Shown here one piece after another: positions 10,628-23,528 of a DNA stretch of 64,000 nt. Position 1 is the stretch's first letter; every line of letters starts with the position of its first letter. Both the position numbers and the translations under genes were made by a program. A model generated the notes under the pieces. That model ran no database searches. It had not been told where the DNA came from and was given only the letters and a program-made list of their open reading frames with translations. The stretch is from Actinernus sp. WN-2022 (lineage: Eukaryota > Cnidaria > Anthozoa > Actiniaria > Actinernidae): contig JAOWCC010000019.1 of assembly GCA_030867875.1 (NCBI GenBank), forward strand, positions 36,375,976 through 36,439,975. Direction: 5' to 3'.

Positions 10628-13600
10628 AACAACAACAACAACAACAACAACTTTATTTACACCTGGAGATTACAAGTTAGCTAAATTCGTTCGTTATTGA
10701 AATAGGTTAGGCATTGGTTACCTAGAATAACTAAAAAGCTAATCTAGCTAGGTAACGCAAGTATTAGACAATTTGTATAAATATATGCAGTCGGAAAGAG
10801 GACAATTAAACATAGATAACGATGAGTACAAGTACAGACATCTAGAGTAGACTAATGGGTAATGAAAAGAGGTAAACGTGATATATGCAAGCATTATATA
10901 CATAGAATAATATATGAAAGGATTTACAGTCAAATAATCAAATTATCATTATTGAAATATATAAATTATACATCAGTAATCATTGTAATTAATATTATTA
11001 TTATTTAAGGTAGGAGTCAATAAAGTCTGCTTTTTTTTTTTTTTTTAAAGCTTTTTTTGTTAAGGGCTTTGTTTTGTTCATTTATGGAATTCCAAATAAC
11101 AGCACCTTGAAACCTTAAGTTAAATTTGCCGTAATTAGTTCGAATTTTAGGAAGACAGTAAGAGGATCTGGAAGCTAGTCTAGTGTTATATGAATGTCTA
11201 GTTCTTACTAGTATAAAAAAATTATCAAAGGCGATAGGAAGTAATCCTGCATGGAACCGATAAAGAAATTGGGCATTATAGAAAAAAATCAGATCATTAA
11301 ATTTTAGAATTTTAAGCCTGTGAAATAAAGGACCTGTATGTTCATCAAATTTGGAATAGGTGATTAAGCGAATTGCCTTCTTTTGTAGAACAAAGAGAGG
11401 ATGAATAGTAGATTCATAAGTATTTCCCCAAATAATAAGACCGTAAGTAAGATAGGGATAGATCATTGAGTAATATAGCTGGATTAGAATATTAATATCT
11501 ACAAAATGTCTTATACGAGATAAGATACCTATACCTCTGACTATCTTTTTTGAAATTTCATATATATGGCTTTTCTAATTTAAATGTTGATCTAACATAA
11601 TACCAAGATATTTGGTCTCGTTCTTTTGTTCTAATGGCTTATTTTGAATGGCAATTTTTAAGTTATAATTTACCTTTTTCTGATGGGAAGAGAAGAGAAC
11701 ATAATTTGATTTATCAATATTCAAAGTGAACTTGTTTGCACAGAGCCAATCATTGACCTTAAGTAATTCTTGATTAATTACCTGTTCTAGATTGCCAAGA
11801 TTCTTGTCAGCATAGAACAAGTTCGAATCATCAGCAAAGAGATGAACGTTTAGAATTTTAGTACAATTGGAGAAGTCCTTAATATATAACAGAAACAGTA
11901 AAGGTCCGAGAACGGATCGTGAGGTACACCACAAGAGATTGAATGATGATCAGATGTTGAATTTCCAATTGAAACATATTGACTTCTGTTAGACAAGTAG
12001 GAGATAAACCAATCAAGAGGAGTTCCTCTAATTCCGTAATTCATTAATTTGCTAATTAGTATTTTATGGTTGACGGTGTCAACGGCCTTACTTAAGTCTA
12101 AAAATATTCCACAACAATATGATCCCGTATCTATAGCTCTTTGAATTTTATCTGTAATCAAAAGTATAGCTTGCGTTGTGTTATGATTAGAGCGAAAGCC
12201 AAATTGTCTATCGTAGAGACAACAAGTCTTTGTGAGGAATGACATAAGTCTTGAATTCATTAATTTCTCAAGAATTTTGCTAAATACAGAGAGAAGTGAG
12301 ATGGGACGATAATTAATAATAGATGTGCGGGAATCTTTTTTATATATAGGAGTTACATTAGCAATTTTAAATTTATCAGGAAAAACTCCAATACTAAAGG
12401 AATAATTAAATAATATCTCTAAAGGTTTTGATAATAATGATTTAAGTAGCTTTAGTAATTTAACAGGGATGCTAAATGGCCCTACAGATTTACCACACTT
12501 TAAATCTATTATTATATTCTCAATTTCAACTGATGATGTAGGAAAGAGATAAAAACTTTCCAGTTGTGGAGGATTAAGATATTTACTGTAAGATATAGTG
12601 CAGTTAGTATTATTATGGAGTAATGTTAAGTTGTGGCCTATGTTAGCAAAATAAGTGTTAAATTCATTGGCTATGATTTTAGGATTAGTTAATGGTTGAC
12701 TATCCTTAATAATTTTATTTGGGATATTCCATTGCTGAGATTTTAGATTTATAATTTGCTTAATTCCTTTCCATGTATTTTTAATGTTGCTCTTATTAAC
12801 AGTAAAATAATTGCTATAATATTTTTTTTTCCTCAGAAGGATTAAATGATTTAGTTTATTACGATATATTTTATATTTGGCTAAATGAAACTCAGATCTT
12901 TTAAACATATATTTCCGATACAATTTATTTTTTATGTCAATGGAAACTTTTAAGCCAGGAGTTATCCATGGCTTAGCAAGCAACTTTATTTCATTTTTAG
13001 ATAATTGTTTTAACGGAATATGACGATTTATGGTGTCTGTAATTTTAGAATAGAAGGTACTAAAAATTAAATTGACATCATTAGTATCAGGAATGATATT
13101 GTTCCAGTCCCAGGACTGGACATCCTCCAGTAGAGCAGACTGGTTAAGGTCGGAATAGTATCTTTTACATATCTTATTTTTTTTGGGAAGCATTGTTAAT
13201 TTATTAATAATTATAAAATTAGGTAGATGGTCAGAGATATCAGATATAATATTACCACTCATTGTATGGTGCTCAACAGAGTTGTAGAATATGTTATCAA
13301 TTAGAGTTGCTGAATGGTTAGTTATACGGGTTGGCTGAAGTATGTGCGGCTGAAGAAAAAAAGAGCCTAAGGTATTGACAAAATCATCAGTATTTAGGTG
13401 AGACTCATAATTAAGTAGGTTAATGTTAAAATCACCCATTATTACACAAGGTTTAGCTTTTTCAAGAACTGAATAGAAATGCTCAAGAAAAGGATCTAAT
13501 TTGCTGCTAGGATGTCTATATATCACACCACATAGTATATTCTTATTGTTATTATTATCAATCTCTATCCAAAGAGACTCCTGGTTATCTGAGATAATAT

Positions 13601-13860
13601 TTAAGTCCTCCCTTACATTAAAATTAATATTTTCCTTAATGTAAAAACCAACACCTCCAGCTTGAGATTTGCTAGGTTGAGAAATAAACCTATAACCAGG
13701 CAAGGATATGTTAGCTATTGATGGTTGACTGGAGTTACATGTAAGTCTGGTTTCAGATAAGCCAATAATATTAAAGGAATGATGAAGTTCAGACAATAAA
13801 GAACTGGAGCAAGATCTATTGTTCCGCGGCAATGAATGTGATTTCACTAATCCCACATAG
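10628..13860 (-). mobile_element. CR1/L2-like LINE, nearly full ORF2, minus strand
   Basis: The element runs right to left. ORF2 begins near 13856, and the 3' end at 10628 is marked by AATAAAG followed by a (GTT)n tail, read on the plus strand as the (CAA)n run at 10628-10651. The 5' side is truncated inside the first endonuclease motif, and no ORF1 is seen. It lies between candidate exons of an unassigned plus-strand gene. Confidence 0.85.
11017..13856 (-). pseudogene. LINE ORF2: endonuclease and reverse transcriptase, two lesions
   Basis: The protein encodes an APE-type endonuclease first: IIGLSETRL near residues 31-39, GDFNINLLNY near 138-147 and ISDHLPNFII near 205. The reverse transcriptase follows: NYRPISLLSVFSKILEKLM, FRSNHNTTQAIL, then IFLDLSKAVDTVNHKIL. 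A missing base near 11905-11910 breaks the frame inside the usual GVPQGS block. The next frame continues with SVLGPLLFLLYI and the intact catalytic FADD box near 11830. A second lesion is a TAG at 11575 where the frame resumes in KSHIYEISKKIV. The C-terminal domain ends at 11017. With only two lesions it is a young copy, but it cannot make ORF2 as read. A frameshift from consensus error is possible. Confidence 0.88.
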
Positions 13861-14904
13861 AAAATGGTTCGATTTTTTTCTAAAGATATCTGTTGACTTG
13901 TGGTATTAATGTTCTCAAATTAAAATGCATTAAATCGCTCGTTGTGTATATGTTTTTGATTCCAAAACAAATTCAGCCAATAGAAAGACACTAAAACAAA
14001 AGCGGAGATATTATAAAATATTTCAATGTTCCCCACATAGCATTTCTTTCTCTCTTTTTACATAGTTACATATTGGCCGCTTCAATCATTTTCTTTAAAA
14101 AATATTGTGAAATCAGGGTTCTTTCCTAATTTTAGGAGGTTTATTTCTGTTTAACCAATGAGATATCAAGTTTCAACAATAGAACAATTAACACCATTGA
14201 GCATTCCTGGCCGTTGAGTGCTCCTGTTCTTACGCGAACCATTACTTAATTCTCATAGGCCCTAATGCCGTAGCTGTTTGTTCAAAGCGTGGTTAAACGG
14301 ATAATTCCAAAATGAATGGACACATGCTACAACACGAGTTCCAATCACGATGCTTTATAAATAGTTATATATTTATACCATCACGAAATCCACTCAAACA
14401 AATAAACATTAGTTGTACCATTTGTCTATTAGCTAGTTTAATAAAGCTGCTGCCATATAGTTTTCACTTAAATCTTAATTGCATATTTTGTTATTGTTTG
14501 CATTTGTTACCAATTTTTTTCTATTGTAACCCAAATTTGGATGGTGACAAATATAGAATAATAAAACAGCTACTTGTAGGTAATACATGTAGCTCATTTT
14601 TTATATATCTGGTTAAAACTGTAAAATTTCATGATTGTATAATTATATGAATGTAATGGATAAGTATTAACACTTGTGTATAGCTGCTGTTTGTATGACT
14701 CGGATTATATATAGCAGTGACAATAAAAATGTCTGTAAATTTTGGGCAATTAAAACTTTAATTTTGCAGAGATAGGATGTTATTCAAATTTATACACAGA
14801 GTGAATAACATATCAGCTGTTTTTAAAATATATTAGAATTCAAATATAAGTTACAGCAGATTTCTTAATTATTGTTGTTTTTTATTTTAACAAATCTTTT
14901 TTAG

Positions 14905-15810
14905 CAATAAAGACCACTGGAAGATCGAGGAAAGAATGGGCACTCTACGATCTGGCTGATGGTGTGTGGGGCCACATACCAGTCTCCTCAAAAGAAGCCA
15001 GTGACACTGATTATTTTCAAGTACTGATTACCCTGAGATCACACTGAAATAGCATAGATTTTAAGAAGTCACTAGTATGTATAGTGTGATCAAAGGTGAA
15101 AAACCCAGTCACCAGTCATATACATGCATGCACGCACTAACAGTACTGAAATTAAGACAGAAAAGCTAATTGAGATACTGAGCTCTCAATATTTTTTTTG
15201 GATAGACAAGTTTAAAATTGCTGAGTAAGTTTTCTTACTTACGAGGACTCATCCTTAGAAATAGGGTAGGGTTAGGCCAGGTTACTAGGTTATATATAGG
15301 ACTTCTTTGAGATGGAAGCTTTTTTTTTCTGGTTTAATAAGCTAAATCAATTCAAGGTTAATTACTCAACTAGACCTGCGATCACAGCTGGTATATGATT
15401 TAGGAAACAATTTAAAAAGTTAATTGTATTTTATTTAACTGCAGTATCCGAAGGATTTCATAAACCTATAAGCTTAGCTTGCTGCTACATTTTCAGCTCA
15501 CCAAAAAAATCATTTTAGCACTTTTTGGATATACAGTTATAACATATATATAACCTTAAACACAACTAATGCATTTTTAGTTATATTATATAAAGTAGCA
15601 TTTAACAACAGTTAATTTCTATGCCCCTGAATCATCATTCTATGTATTTCAGATCCAACTACGTGAGTATGATGCAGACGAGGAGACTGGCCCAGCTAAC
15701 AGTTCATTGGAAGATGTAGATTTTCACGGCTCAGATGAGCTGAGAAGGTTGTTTGAAGTTCTTACGTGTGAAAATCCCGAGAATCAAGTAAAAGAATTTC
15801 ATCCAATGGT
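14905..15810 (+). CDS. Two candidate exons of an unassigned gene
   Basis: Exon A (14905-15020) follows a ttttttag acceptor, reads TTGRSRKEWALYDLADGVWG then HIPVSSKEASDTDYFQ, and ends at CAA|GTACTG. Exon B (about 15655-15810) follows atttcag, reads IQLREYDADEETGPANSSLE and later DELRRLFEVLTCENPENQVK, and ends ATG|GTATGC. The exons join in phase. A possible third exon after ctgacag at 16107 contains VGKSPSIHLLVYHAVDVLEK, but in a frame that does not join cleanly. No family was recognised. The composition looks like real protein. Confidence 0.4.
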
Positions 15811-17340
15811 ATGCTATATTTATTTTGGCTAATATTTAGTGTACATGTGTATTAAAATAATGTGAGTACGGTGTAAGTGAGGGAACATTTATGTTTGGTG
15901 TTTGCAAGGTTATGTCCATTATGCTGTACATAACAGCCATAACTTAATAGGCTCCTAGATATTTTAATGTTTTCATTAAATACCCCCCTCTATTAAACGC
16001 CCTGAGTATTTATTTCCTTTCAAAAGGGATGTTTAATACAGAAGCGGCATTTAATCTAGTACCGTAAATATGGTATTGTGATAAATCATGATCTTATTCT
16101 GACAGGCACTGCAGTGGGCAAATCACCTTCTATCCACCTTCTTGTGTACCATGCTGTTGATGTCCTGGAAAAGTATGGCAGATATTTAGTGGTCAAGGCA
16201 CAAGTATTGCCTTTATATAAATACACCATTGTCGCCTGAGGAAATAATTATTTTAATTTCGTGACAGCATAATTAATTGTAAAATTTGTTTCTTACTACT
16301 GCAGATGTGCAGAAGAAGAAAAAGATAATTTCCGTCGGTAATTTATGAGGAAAATAAATAGATGGGATGCTTGTGCCAGCATGCTTAAAGTAGAAAAGAG
16401 GGAGGAGGAGTTCAGCAGCAAGGAAAGGATTGCACGTGGTTAAAGAAAGATGAATGATGAATTTTGGTACAATGGAGAAAAGAAAGGCCAGCACCAAGAA
16501 TATGCTCCAAAGTGAGAGAGCCTTCCCTGCAAGTTACACAACATCAAGAACTGCCACATCCAAATGCTGTCGGTTCCGTGCATGGCTTTCATTCTGCAGG
16601 TAAAGGGCCACTTTGTTTCCCTTTGCTATCGCCTATCCAAAGTCATTACAACGGTCATTCACAGGAAGTTCATTCACAGGAAGTTCCTCTCGCGAAGTTC
16701 GCACTCCAATACTGATTACTTCGACACCCGTTTCAAGAAATCACTAACTACTAACGTGAAACTATCCGTAAATTATCCTAGTAAAAATGTGAACAAAACA
16801 CTCCATGGAAGTTATCAAGCCATTGGAAAGTCTCTAGCTCATGGCATTCCTTCGCGAATCGCCGCTGCAGTCATGAACTGTCAGCCTGTTCGAAAGCATA
16901 TCATCGAGAAAACTTTGGGCATTTTAAGTAAAGAGGTCTCTGGACTTTGCTCTAAATATAACCCATCGCTGCTGAGAAATTATAGTAAGGAAAATCTATC
17001 AAAGTTTAATCCGCAACGTGTGTGTGATGAGTGGAAAGACAGAGCTCCATTATTTTATGATGACTTCAGCTGTGAATAGAAGAAGAAGAACAAAGAGTTC
17101 GTCGTGGTTTGGAAGTGTTGCCGTTGCAGTGCTTTTGAAGCAAAGAAGTGAGAAGATCGATGCAACTGCTTCCGTCCTTGGCATTGTTCTGAAGACTAAA
17201 TCAATCGAGTTATGCGACTGATTTTAAATATAATATCTTCCCAGTTGTTTTTCCACGATAATAATTATTTTAAACACTCATGACGTCATTCAGGGTCTCC
17301 GAGGAGAGGGGGAGTGCTGTTGTTTCCTTTGAAAATTTCT

Positions 17341-17600
17341 CAACAACAACAACAACAATCTTCTTTTATTACCCTATACATTGAATGCTACATTTATTAT
17401 TTTGTTTTATAAAGTACAAGGGTACTGGCAACCCGAAATAACCTAAAGGTTAAAAATGCCAGGTTGTCAGCTTGCATATTAAAAATTATATTTTTGGTCG
17501 GGCACTCATTTACACACACACACACACAACACACAAAAAGCATAATAGGACAAATAGCAAAAATCATACCAGTAAACTACTCACTTAATATAATTATTAA
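17341..17600 (-). repeat. Probable retroelement 3' end with (CAA)n tail
   Basis: A (CAA)n run at 17341-17358 followed by tcttcttttatta repeats the layout seen at the 3' terminus of the minus-strand LINE at 10628. A (CA)n run lies at 17513-17529. No coding sequence remains, so a truncated LINE or SINE on the minus strand is likely. Confidence 0.45.
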
Positions 17601-17985
17601 TATGAAAAACTGAGAAAATATCAAACAACTATCACACTTTTATCCTCTTGTTCCGTAATCTATTAATTATTTATCCACATATTTCTTTACTTTCCATGGG
17701 AATGCCATTGTTCTCCTGTTCACTTAAGTGGTTTATGTGCCCCATTACATGTATATTTTGTCAGTTTTCCCATTGCAAAATTGCTCATGTTCCCTGAAGC
17801 CCCTTTCATCTATTTCCAAGGGGAAAGGCATATCCAGCCTTTTTGCGAGGGAGTTTCCAGGGGGGTTCAACAAACTTATTATTATTGGTTGACTGAACTG
17901 GAACCCTAGCCTTCCCTGGATACGCCCATGATTGGGGGGGGGGAGGATCCATATATCTGGAATGGATGGTAGAAGGGTAGTGGTT

Positions 17986-18069
17986 TAGTCTCCTTCGCAC
18001 CCGTTCTTAGGGGCCACCTCTCCCTTTCTTAGGGAGGTGGCCCCTAAGAAAAGGGTGCGAAGGAGACTA
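17986..18069. repeat. Perfect-ended hairpin, about 38-bp arms
   Basis: TAGTCTCCTTCGCACCCG...GGGGCCACCTC pairs with GAGGTGGCCCCTAAG...GGGTGCGAAGGAGACTA around a 7-bp loop. This is a typical small foldback element sitting in the intron between the two parts of the surrounding family gene. Confidence 0.85.
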
Positions 18070-19305
18070 GGTCGTGGTTGGGAAAGTTAAGGCATCGGGT
18101 TGAGTAGTAGTTGGGTGGAGGTTGACTAGTGGTTGGGAAAGCTTAAGGCATTGGGTGGGGGAGGGGAGTTAAAAGAATGTTAGTGCCAATGGAATTCCCA
18201 ATAATTGACACAAAGTATACTTTCCAAATTGATCAATTTCCACATTGACCCTCTTCAAAATTATTATTTTCTCAAGCTCTCTTTCCAGTAGTTCTCTCCA
18301 GTGCATGCCAATGTATCCCAAGGTCACTTTAAAGTTATATACCAATGAAATCAAAGTCTATCAAACTCATGTCTTGTACATTAATGACATTGGCACCGGT
18401 GCCTCATGAACAGGCTATTGTTTTCTACCAATTTAGGGAAACTATTTTTTTTCCAGTTATTGTGAATAAAAATGTTATAATGCTTGTTTTTTGTTTTAAT
18501 AGGCAACCATCTCAAGGTTTAACAAGCTGAAATTGACAAATTCAAATGGAAATATTCTTAAAAAGCTTGATAATCTGGTAGAGGACCACAATGCACATCT
18601 GGTAACAACAAAGGAGCGTATATCCAAAGAAAACAGTCTTTTGAAGAATTCCCAAGAAAAATGCAACAGTGTGTTAAATAAACATTCTGCTCACATGGCG
18701 TGTTCATCAGTATGTCACAAGGAATTAGATACTGTTATGAAGGAGGCACGTGAGTTGAAAATGACAATGCATCCTGGTTTTGTCATCTCATTTGATAACA
18801 TAGATGTTCGTGTGCAAAGAAGAAATATGACTATGGAGTCACAGAATCAGGATCTTCATTGGGTGAATCACCAAATTATTGAGAACAGGGTATCAGGTGC
18901 AATGCTTAATTCCAGGGAGCCAAGAGCCTATCTGGCAGATGTCTGCAACGTCAAATTGTTGCCAATGCTAGAGGACCAACATCGACAATGGCATAATTAC
19001 ATTGTCCTGACATCTCGCATATTGGTGGATTACTTCCAAGCCCTGTCCCCCCTTGGCTGAAGCCAGGTGTCCAGCACTGCCCCCATAAATACACCCAAGA
19101 AATGTCACAAAAGACAAAGAGGGTAAGTTTAATTTCATTATGGCAAACCTAAATGAAATATAAATATAATATCTATCTACACATCAGGCTCTTAATAAGT
19201 ACAGACTTAAAATGTGATATCTATCTCCCCTCACTGATTTCAAAAGCTCTTTTAAAGGGAGATGCTGTGGTTATACGAATTCATTCATTTATGTACACTG
19301 TATGT

Positions 19306-19357
19306 CCCCCCCCCCCCCCCCCCCCCTCCCCTCCCCTCCCCTCCCCTCCCCTCCCTC
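19306..19357. repeat. Poly-C tract and (CCCCT)n microsatellite
   Basis: A run of 21 C (19306-19326) passes into about six copies of TCCCC. The apparent proline-rich frame over it is not credible as a gene. Confidence 0.95.
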
Positions 19358-19359
19358 TT

Positions 19360-20650
19360 GTTTTCTATGAAATTGTTGGTGGTCGTAGGGAAACTGACGT
19401 GATATACCGTGTGGTTTCATTTCCTGGATATTTTCTTTATAGAAGACACGCTAGGTTTCGAAAACTATACCAGGCTTCGACAACTGAAAGACCTAGCTAC
19501 AACCAAATTCAGCTAGCTGTGACCATTATCATGGTGGACGTGGAATCGCTTTGAACATTGAAAGGAATCTTAGTTGAAGTCTCGAGCTGTATACGTTGAT
19601 GTTCTTTCACTATAAATTTGCAACCTGTTGTTGTCTGCTGCAGTTTTCCCTTTGTTCAGGAGTTTCTTGTGAAATTATTTGGTGATAAATGACTGTTTCT
19701 GAAATATTGAAGTCGATCTGAGGATCTCCTTGTGCATGATTCGTATTTGATTGAAATTTCAGAGCTCAGAGAATATTGTGTGTTTATCCTGTGTGAACCT
19801 GAGTATGTTCAGTTTCTAGTTGTATTGGTGTCGATTGTTCACTATACTGCTTAAAACTGAACGACTCATGTTCACATTCTTGAAGTGTTGAGCACCTTCC
19901 AGCCATTCATGTTGGGCTTGGCTTTATTCCCCTGATTGAAGACAATAAACACTGGTGCCATTCAACTGCTTTCAACCGGTTACTTGTTATAACAATGCAT
20001 TCAGCCAACCAGTCGGAAGAAACTCTGGATTTCCGGAAAGTCAGTCGACTGACCACAAACCACTGGAACAATCAAATTGCATATGCGACCACAGGGAACC
20101 CAAGTGAGAAGCCCAAATGCACTCAATTAGAAGCTTCACAAAGTTCGACGCGAAAATAAACATTTGTTTATTGAAGACCTGTCAGGCCTAATTAAGTTAA
20201 CCCATAATCTTCATAGTAACTTAATTTTTTATAATTCTACATGTACATATTTTACGAATATTTATTAACCTTTTCCCCAATAACTCTGCTTCCTTAAAGA
20301 CCCATGACGGACCATTACGCTTTGCCCGCCTCTGTTTTTGTTTTAATATTTTACGAATTTTTATTAACCTTTTGCCCCCTAGGAAATATGCAATATATTA
20401 TTCAGAAACTTATCAACTAAGAAACTAGCAGTCTGCTGGTGACAGAAGTTTAATTTGGGAATGCATGATGATACTTCATAAGGGAAATTATGATTAAAAG
20501 TTATACTAAATTACAAGTCTTCACTGTTTCCTGTATGCAGTTTTAAACAATTTCAAAATTCGGTCAATGTTGCAATAAACGTGATTAAATTTAATAATTT
20601 AATGAAATTATTTTGTTCTGTTTTCTGCAGCTCACCAATGATTAAGCAAT
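19360..20650. other. Non-coding, nothing assigned
   Basis: No domain-bearing frame was found. A 33-bp word tattttacgaatatttattaacc... near 20252 recurs near 20349 as a diverged direct repeat. Confidence 0.4.
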
Positions 20651-20762
20651 AATTGTTGCCCTCTTTTTTTAAATTAGAAACCATTTCAGATGCACGAATG
20701 GCAAAGAGCCTTCACATTAAAGGTCCGAGAAAGGCAACCGTAGAAAGCGTGTTACTTGCGAT

Positions 20763-21665
20763 TTGCCAGAGCCTCTTCCAGGAAGCTCGTATTATTAAAA
20801 AACAGAAAGGCCAATCAATTGATTATCAGAACTTAAGTAATGATTCAGCTAAGAACTACAGCAGAATCCACTGTTCTGCGGCAATGAGCCTCCCTCATAT
20901 AGGATTTTCGTGTGTTGTAGTGCTTGCTTCAATCCATTTCCAAACAATTTCCGAACACAAAAGCTACGAAACTGGCACATTTGATAAGATTCCCGACATA
21001 CGATTTCCTTTAGAAATGACATATGTAACCACCATGTAAATAATTTTATCAAACTTTAATAAAATAGAGAAAATTATACTTCTCTCTTACTTTTTGGACG
21101 ATTTTTATGTTTAAACCAATCAAATCAAGAGTTTTAATACAAATTAACACCTCACTGCATTCCTTTGCCGTTGGTGCTATCGTTCTTACATGAAACATTA
21201 CTTAAAGTGCCTATAAAATAGAAATTAATTTCATGATATTATTTCATATCATTCTAGAGGGATACTCAGGTTTTACATGATCGATGCAAATGAGATGTAG
21301 GAAACTGGGCAATTAGCCTGGATACAAATCACAGCATGCAGAATGTTTGTACAAATACTCAGTAAAAACAATCAGAACTTCATTTTCACATACATGTAAT
21401 ATGTTTCTAAGTTGCCATGGAAACAATTTTCTCAAGCTCCTTCCACAAGAAAATGAAATTCCTTAATCTTTCGTTTTATTATATTTTTTACATGCAATTT
21501 ACTGTTGTATTGCATGGGGCACATCAGAAGGTTTCAAGCAAAATGTTATTTAGCAAATTAGCATTGAAATTGCACTTTCATGTCCATGGAGTCAAAGAGA
21601 CTGAGCTGGAAAAGTGTTTCCATGGCAATTCCATGATCCTTATGTTTATGTGATGTTTATTTTCC
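20763..21665 (+). repeat. Dispersed repeat, copy B, with a 128-codon open frame
   Basis: This is the second copy of the repeat at 8735-9545. An open frame (20653-21039) overlaps its left half and contains QEARIIKKQKGQSIDYQNLS. Copy A has lost that frame, so coding status is doubtful. An inverted copy of the 9590-type short repeat lies within 21210-21500, including gttgccatggaaac. Confidence 0.7.
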
Positions 21666-21670
21666 TTATT

Positions 21671-21750
21671 TAGGGGTCGCACTAGGCGAGATCATGTTTA
21701 CATAAGTCGCGATTCTGTCATCACTCGACGTAAAACTAGTGCGATCCCTA
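21671..21750. mobile_element. 80-bp MITE, 15-bp inverted ends
   Basis: TAGGGGTCGCACTAG at the left end is matched by CTAGTGCGATCCCTA at the right with one mismatch. The element is non-coding. It abuts the end of the dispersed repeat copy B. Confidence 0.65.
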
Positions 21751-22020
21751 GTTGCCAAAATTTGGCAAATACTTCAAAGAAGCCGAAGTGCTGCCTTGGA
21801 GCCGGCTAGGATTTGGCAGAACATACATATCTGTTGTTTTAGCCATTAAGCTGTCAAATTAATGTAGTAGTCAAAAGTATCCATGTTTTGTTGCACAATT
21901 CAATACGGCGGGAAACCACGGGTCATACACTTTGAAAGCAGCAAGCTACAAACATGGATAGACATGTTCTTTTCCCGGAGCTCCGTTCTACTATAACAAA
22001 GTTCAGGTCCCGGATATGGC

Positions 22021-22761
22021 ATGTATCAGATGAATCCATACCCTGCGTATCATGGGGCAGACATGCATTTTAACCGGCAGACACCTATACAACAACAAAA
22101 TCAAACCGAACAACAACAGCAAAATCGATCCGACTCCCCTGCTTCAAGCATATCAAGCCAAAACGAAGCTTCGCTGCTGGCTGAATCCTCGCGGGCTGGC
22201 TCTGGAAGCAAGGAAAAGCGCCGGAAATACGACACGTGGACCCAGCAACAGGAAAAGCTTTTGGTTCAATTGTGGGCTGAAAAGCACGAGTGGGTAGAGA
22301 GCAAAGAGGCACGAAAAGCGTGGAGGAAGATATGCGATGAGCTCAATACCCATTTAAGCAACACAAACAAAACAGTTGAGAAGTGCATGAAGAAGATGAA
22401 GTATTTGATAGAGAAGTACAAGATGGCAAACGAGTGGAACCGCAAGCAGTCGGGGGGGGGGGGGGGGGGGGGTAAGCGAAAGAAAAGTATTTTTACGATG
22501 AAATCGATGCAGTGCTTGGATCTGAGGCGGGATCGAGTGCAATGAACACCTCAAGCAGCAGATCTGCCAGTGCCGATGGTCGCGATGACGACAATACCAG
22601 CCGCCGATCAGAAACATCAAAGAGGCGAAGAAGGGCAAGAGGAAATAGAAGAAAAAGGCGCGCGCAAAAGGCCTTACACGTGTGACGATGAGGACGAAAA
22701 CGACGAGTACAGCGAGAGTCAAAGAAAGAACATGTACATCTTGAAGATGAGGAACAATTAG
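22021..22761 (+). pseudogene. Myb/SANT-like (trihelix/MADF-type) DNA-binding protein, frameshifted
   Basis: A Gln/Ser-rich N-terminus leads to a tryptophan-patterned helical domain at about residues 70-140: KYDTWTQQQEKLLVQLWAEK, then AWRKICDELN, then KKMKYLIEKYKMANEWNRKQ. This is the spacing of Myb/SANT-like domains, which act as DNA-binding partners in Harbinger-type transposons and in domesticated factors. A 21-G tract (22452-22472) encodes seven glycines after it. Just beyond, a five-T run at about 22487-22491 departs from the frame that then reads FYDEIDAVLG, so one base appears missing. The tail frame ends with an acidic KRPYTCDDEDENDEYSES block. It is either a pseudogene or a gene with homopolymer errors. 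Confidence 0.6.
22452..22472. repeat. Poly-G tract, 21 bp, inside coding sequence
   Basis: An uninterrupted G run within the Myb/SANT-like frame. Its length decides the reading frame of the downstream half. Confidence 0.95.
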
Positions 22762-22991
22762 AACCTCACAAGAAAATGAACGCGGCATATCTTCAATCAA
22801 AAGTGGCCATGGCTGGCAGTGCCAAGAAAGCTGCCCGTGTTCTAGCCACTAAAGTATTTACAATCAGAGAGAGGTAGACCTCTACCATATCAGGAAAGGA
22901 GGGATCAAAGAAATTTCCTGAGGACAGAATTGACCGTAAGTACAGTATTTCAATCTTATTTAATTAGGGTTTCAATTAATTCACAGGAACA

Positions 22992-23098
22992 TGTAGCCAT
23001 GCATGTATCCACATAGTCAAGTCGTAGCCATGTAGTCAAGTATGTACATGAAGCCATGTACATGAAGCCATGTACCCCCATAGCCATGTAGTCATTTA
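22992..23098. repeat. agccatgta-type degenerate tandem words
   Basis: The word agccatgta with spacers (tagccatgtagtcaagta, gaagccatgtacat) recurs about six times in 100 bp. It is a small degenerate minisatellite. Confidence 0.7.
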
Positions 23099-23528
23099 CC
23101 CATCTCTACAAACACCATACAATTGTATGTATATGTATGTAGCCAGTAGCCAATAACTACGACTCGCAAGTTTTAGTGGCCGGGTATTCTAAAGTTGTTC
23201 CAAAACCAACGCGCTAAATTCAAATTCGAGATGTGCGTTAGCTGGATCCTGGTTTTGATCAGCGTATGTTGTTTTAGGTCCCCCTACAAATTCTGAGTAG
23301 CTAGGACTGACTCGTTTTTACTTTTTGGCAGATTTCAAGAAAAGACCTAGTAAGTCAAACTTGTATTCTCGTAGTTAACATTTTGCTGCAAAAACTTGTA
23401 GAGTCAACAGGGGAATCTAAACTTGGTCAGGCAACCAGATCCACATATATTTTATTATTTGTCCTGATCTATGTACATGTACATTGTATCTCATCATGGA
23501 AATAAAACTTTATAACCTTCTTGCACTA

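Larger units (their letters stand above)
16472..19126 (+). pseudogene. Uncharacterised multi-copy family gene, two parts, frameshifted
   Basis: Part 1 (16472-17221) starts MEKRKASTKNML and, after frame changes near 16600 and 17060, reads HGIPSRIAAAVMNCQPVRKH, then EVSGLCSKYNPSLLRNYSKE, then WFGSVAVAVLLKQRSEKIDA. Part 2 begins after a ttttaatag acceptor near 18501 and reads ATISRFNKLKLT..., with a coiled-coil-like stretch and then HPGFVISFDNIDVRVQRRNM...DLHWVNHQII. A C6 run at about 19046-19051 shifts the frame. Past it the frame continues as HKYTQEMSQKTK to a donor (ggtaagttt at 19121). I recognise the pattern as a lineage-expanded cnidarian family of unknown function. The biochemical role is unknown. 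Confidence 0.5.

Noticed and set aside
19153..19554. Proline-rich 133-codon frame
   Set aside because: The proline run is simply the poly-C/(CCCCT)n tract, and the flanks have no family resemblance.
22085..22800. Minus-strand frames overlapping the Myb/SANT-like gene
   Set aside because: They are shadows of the plus-strand domain, with low-complexity composition.
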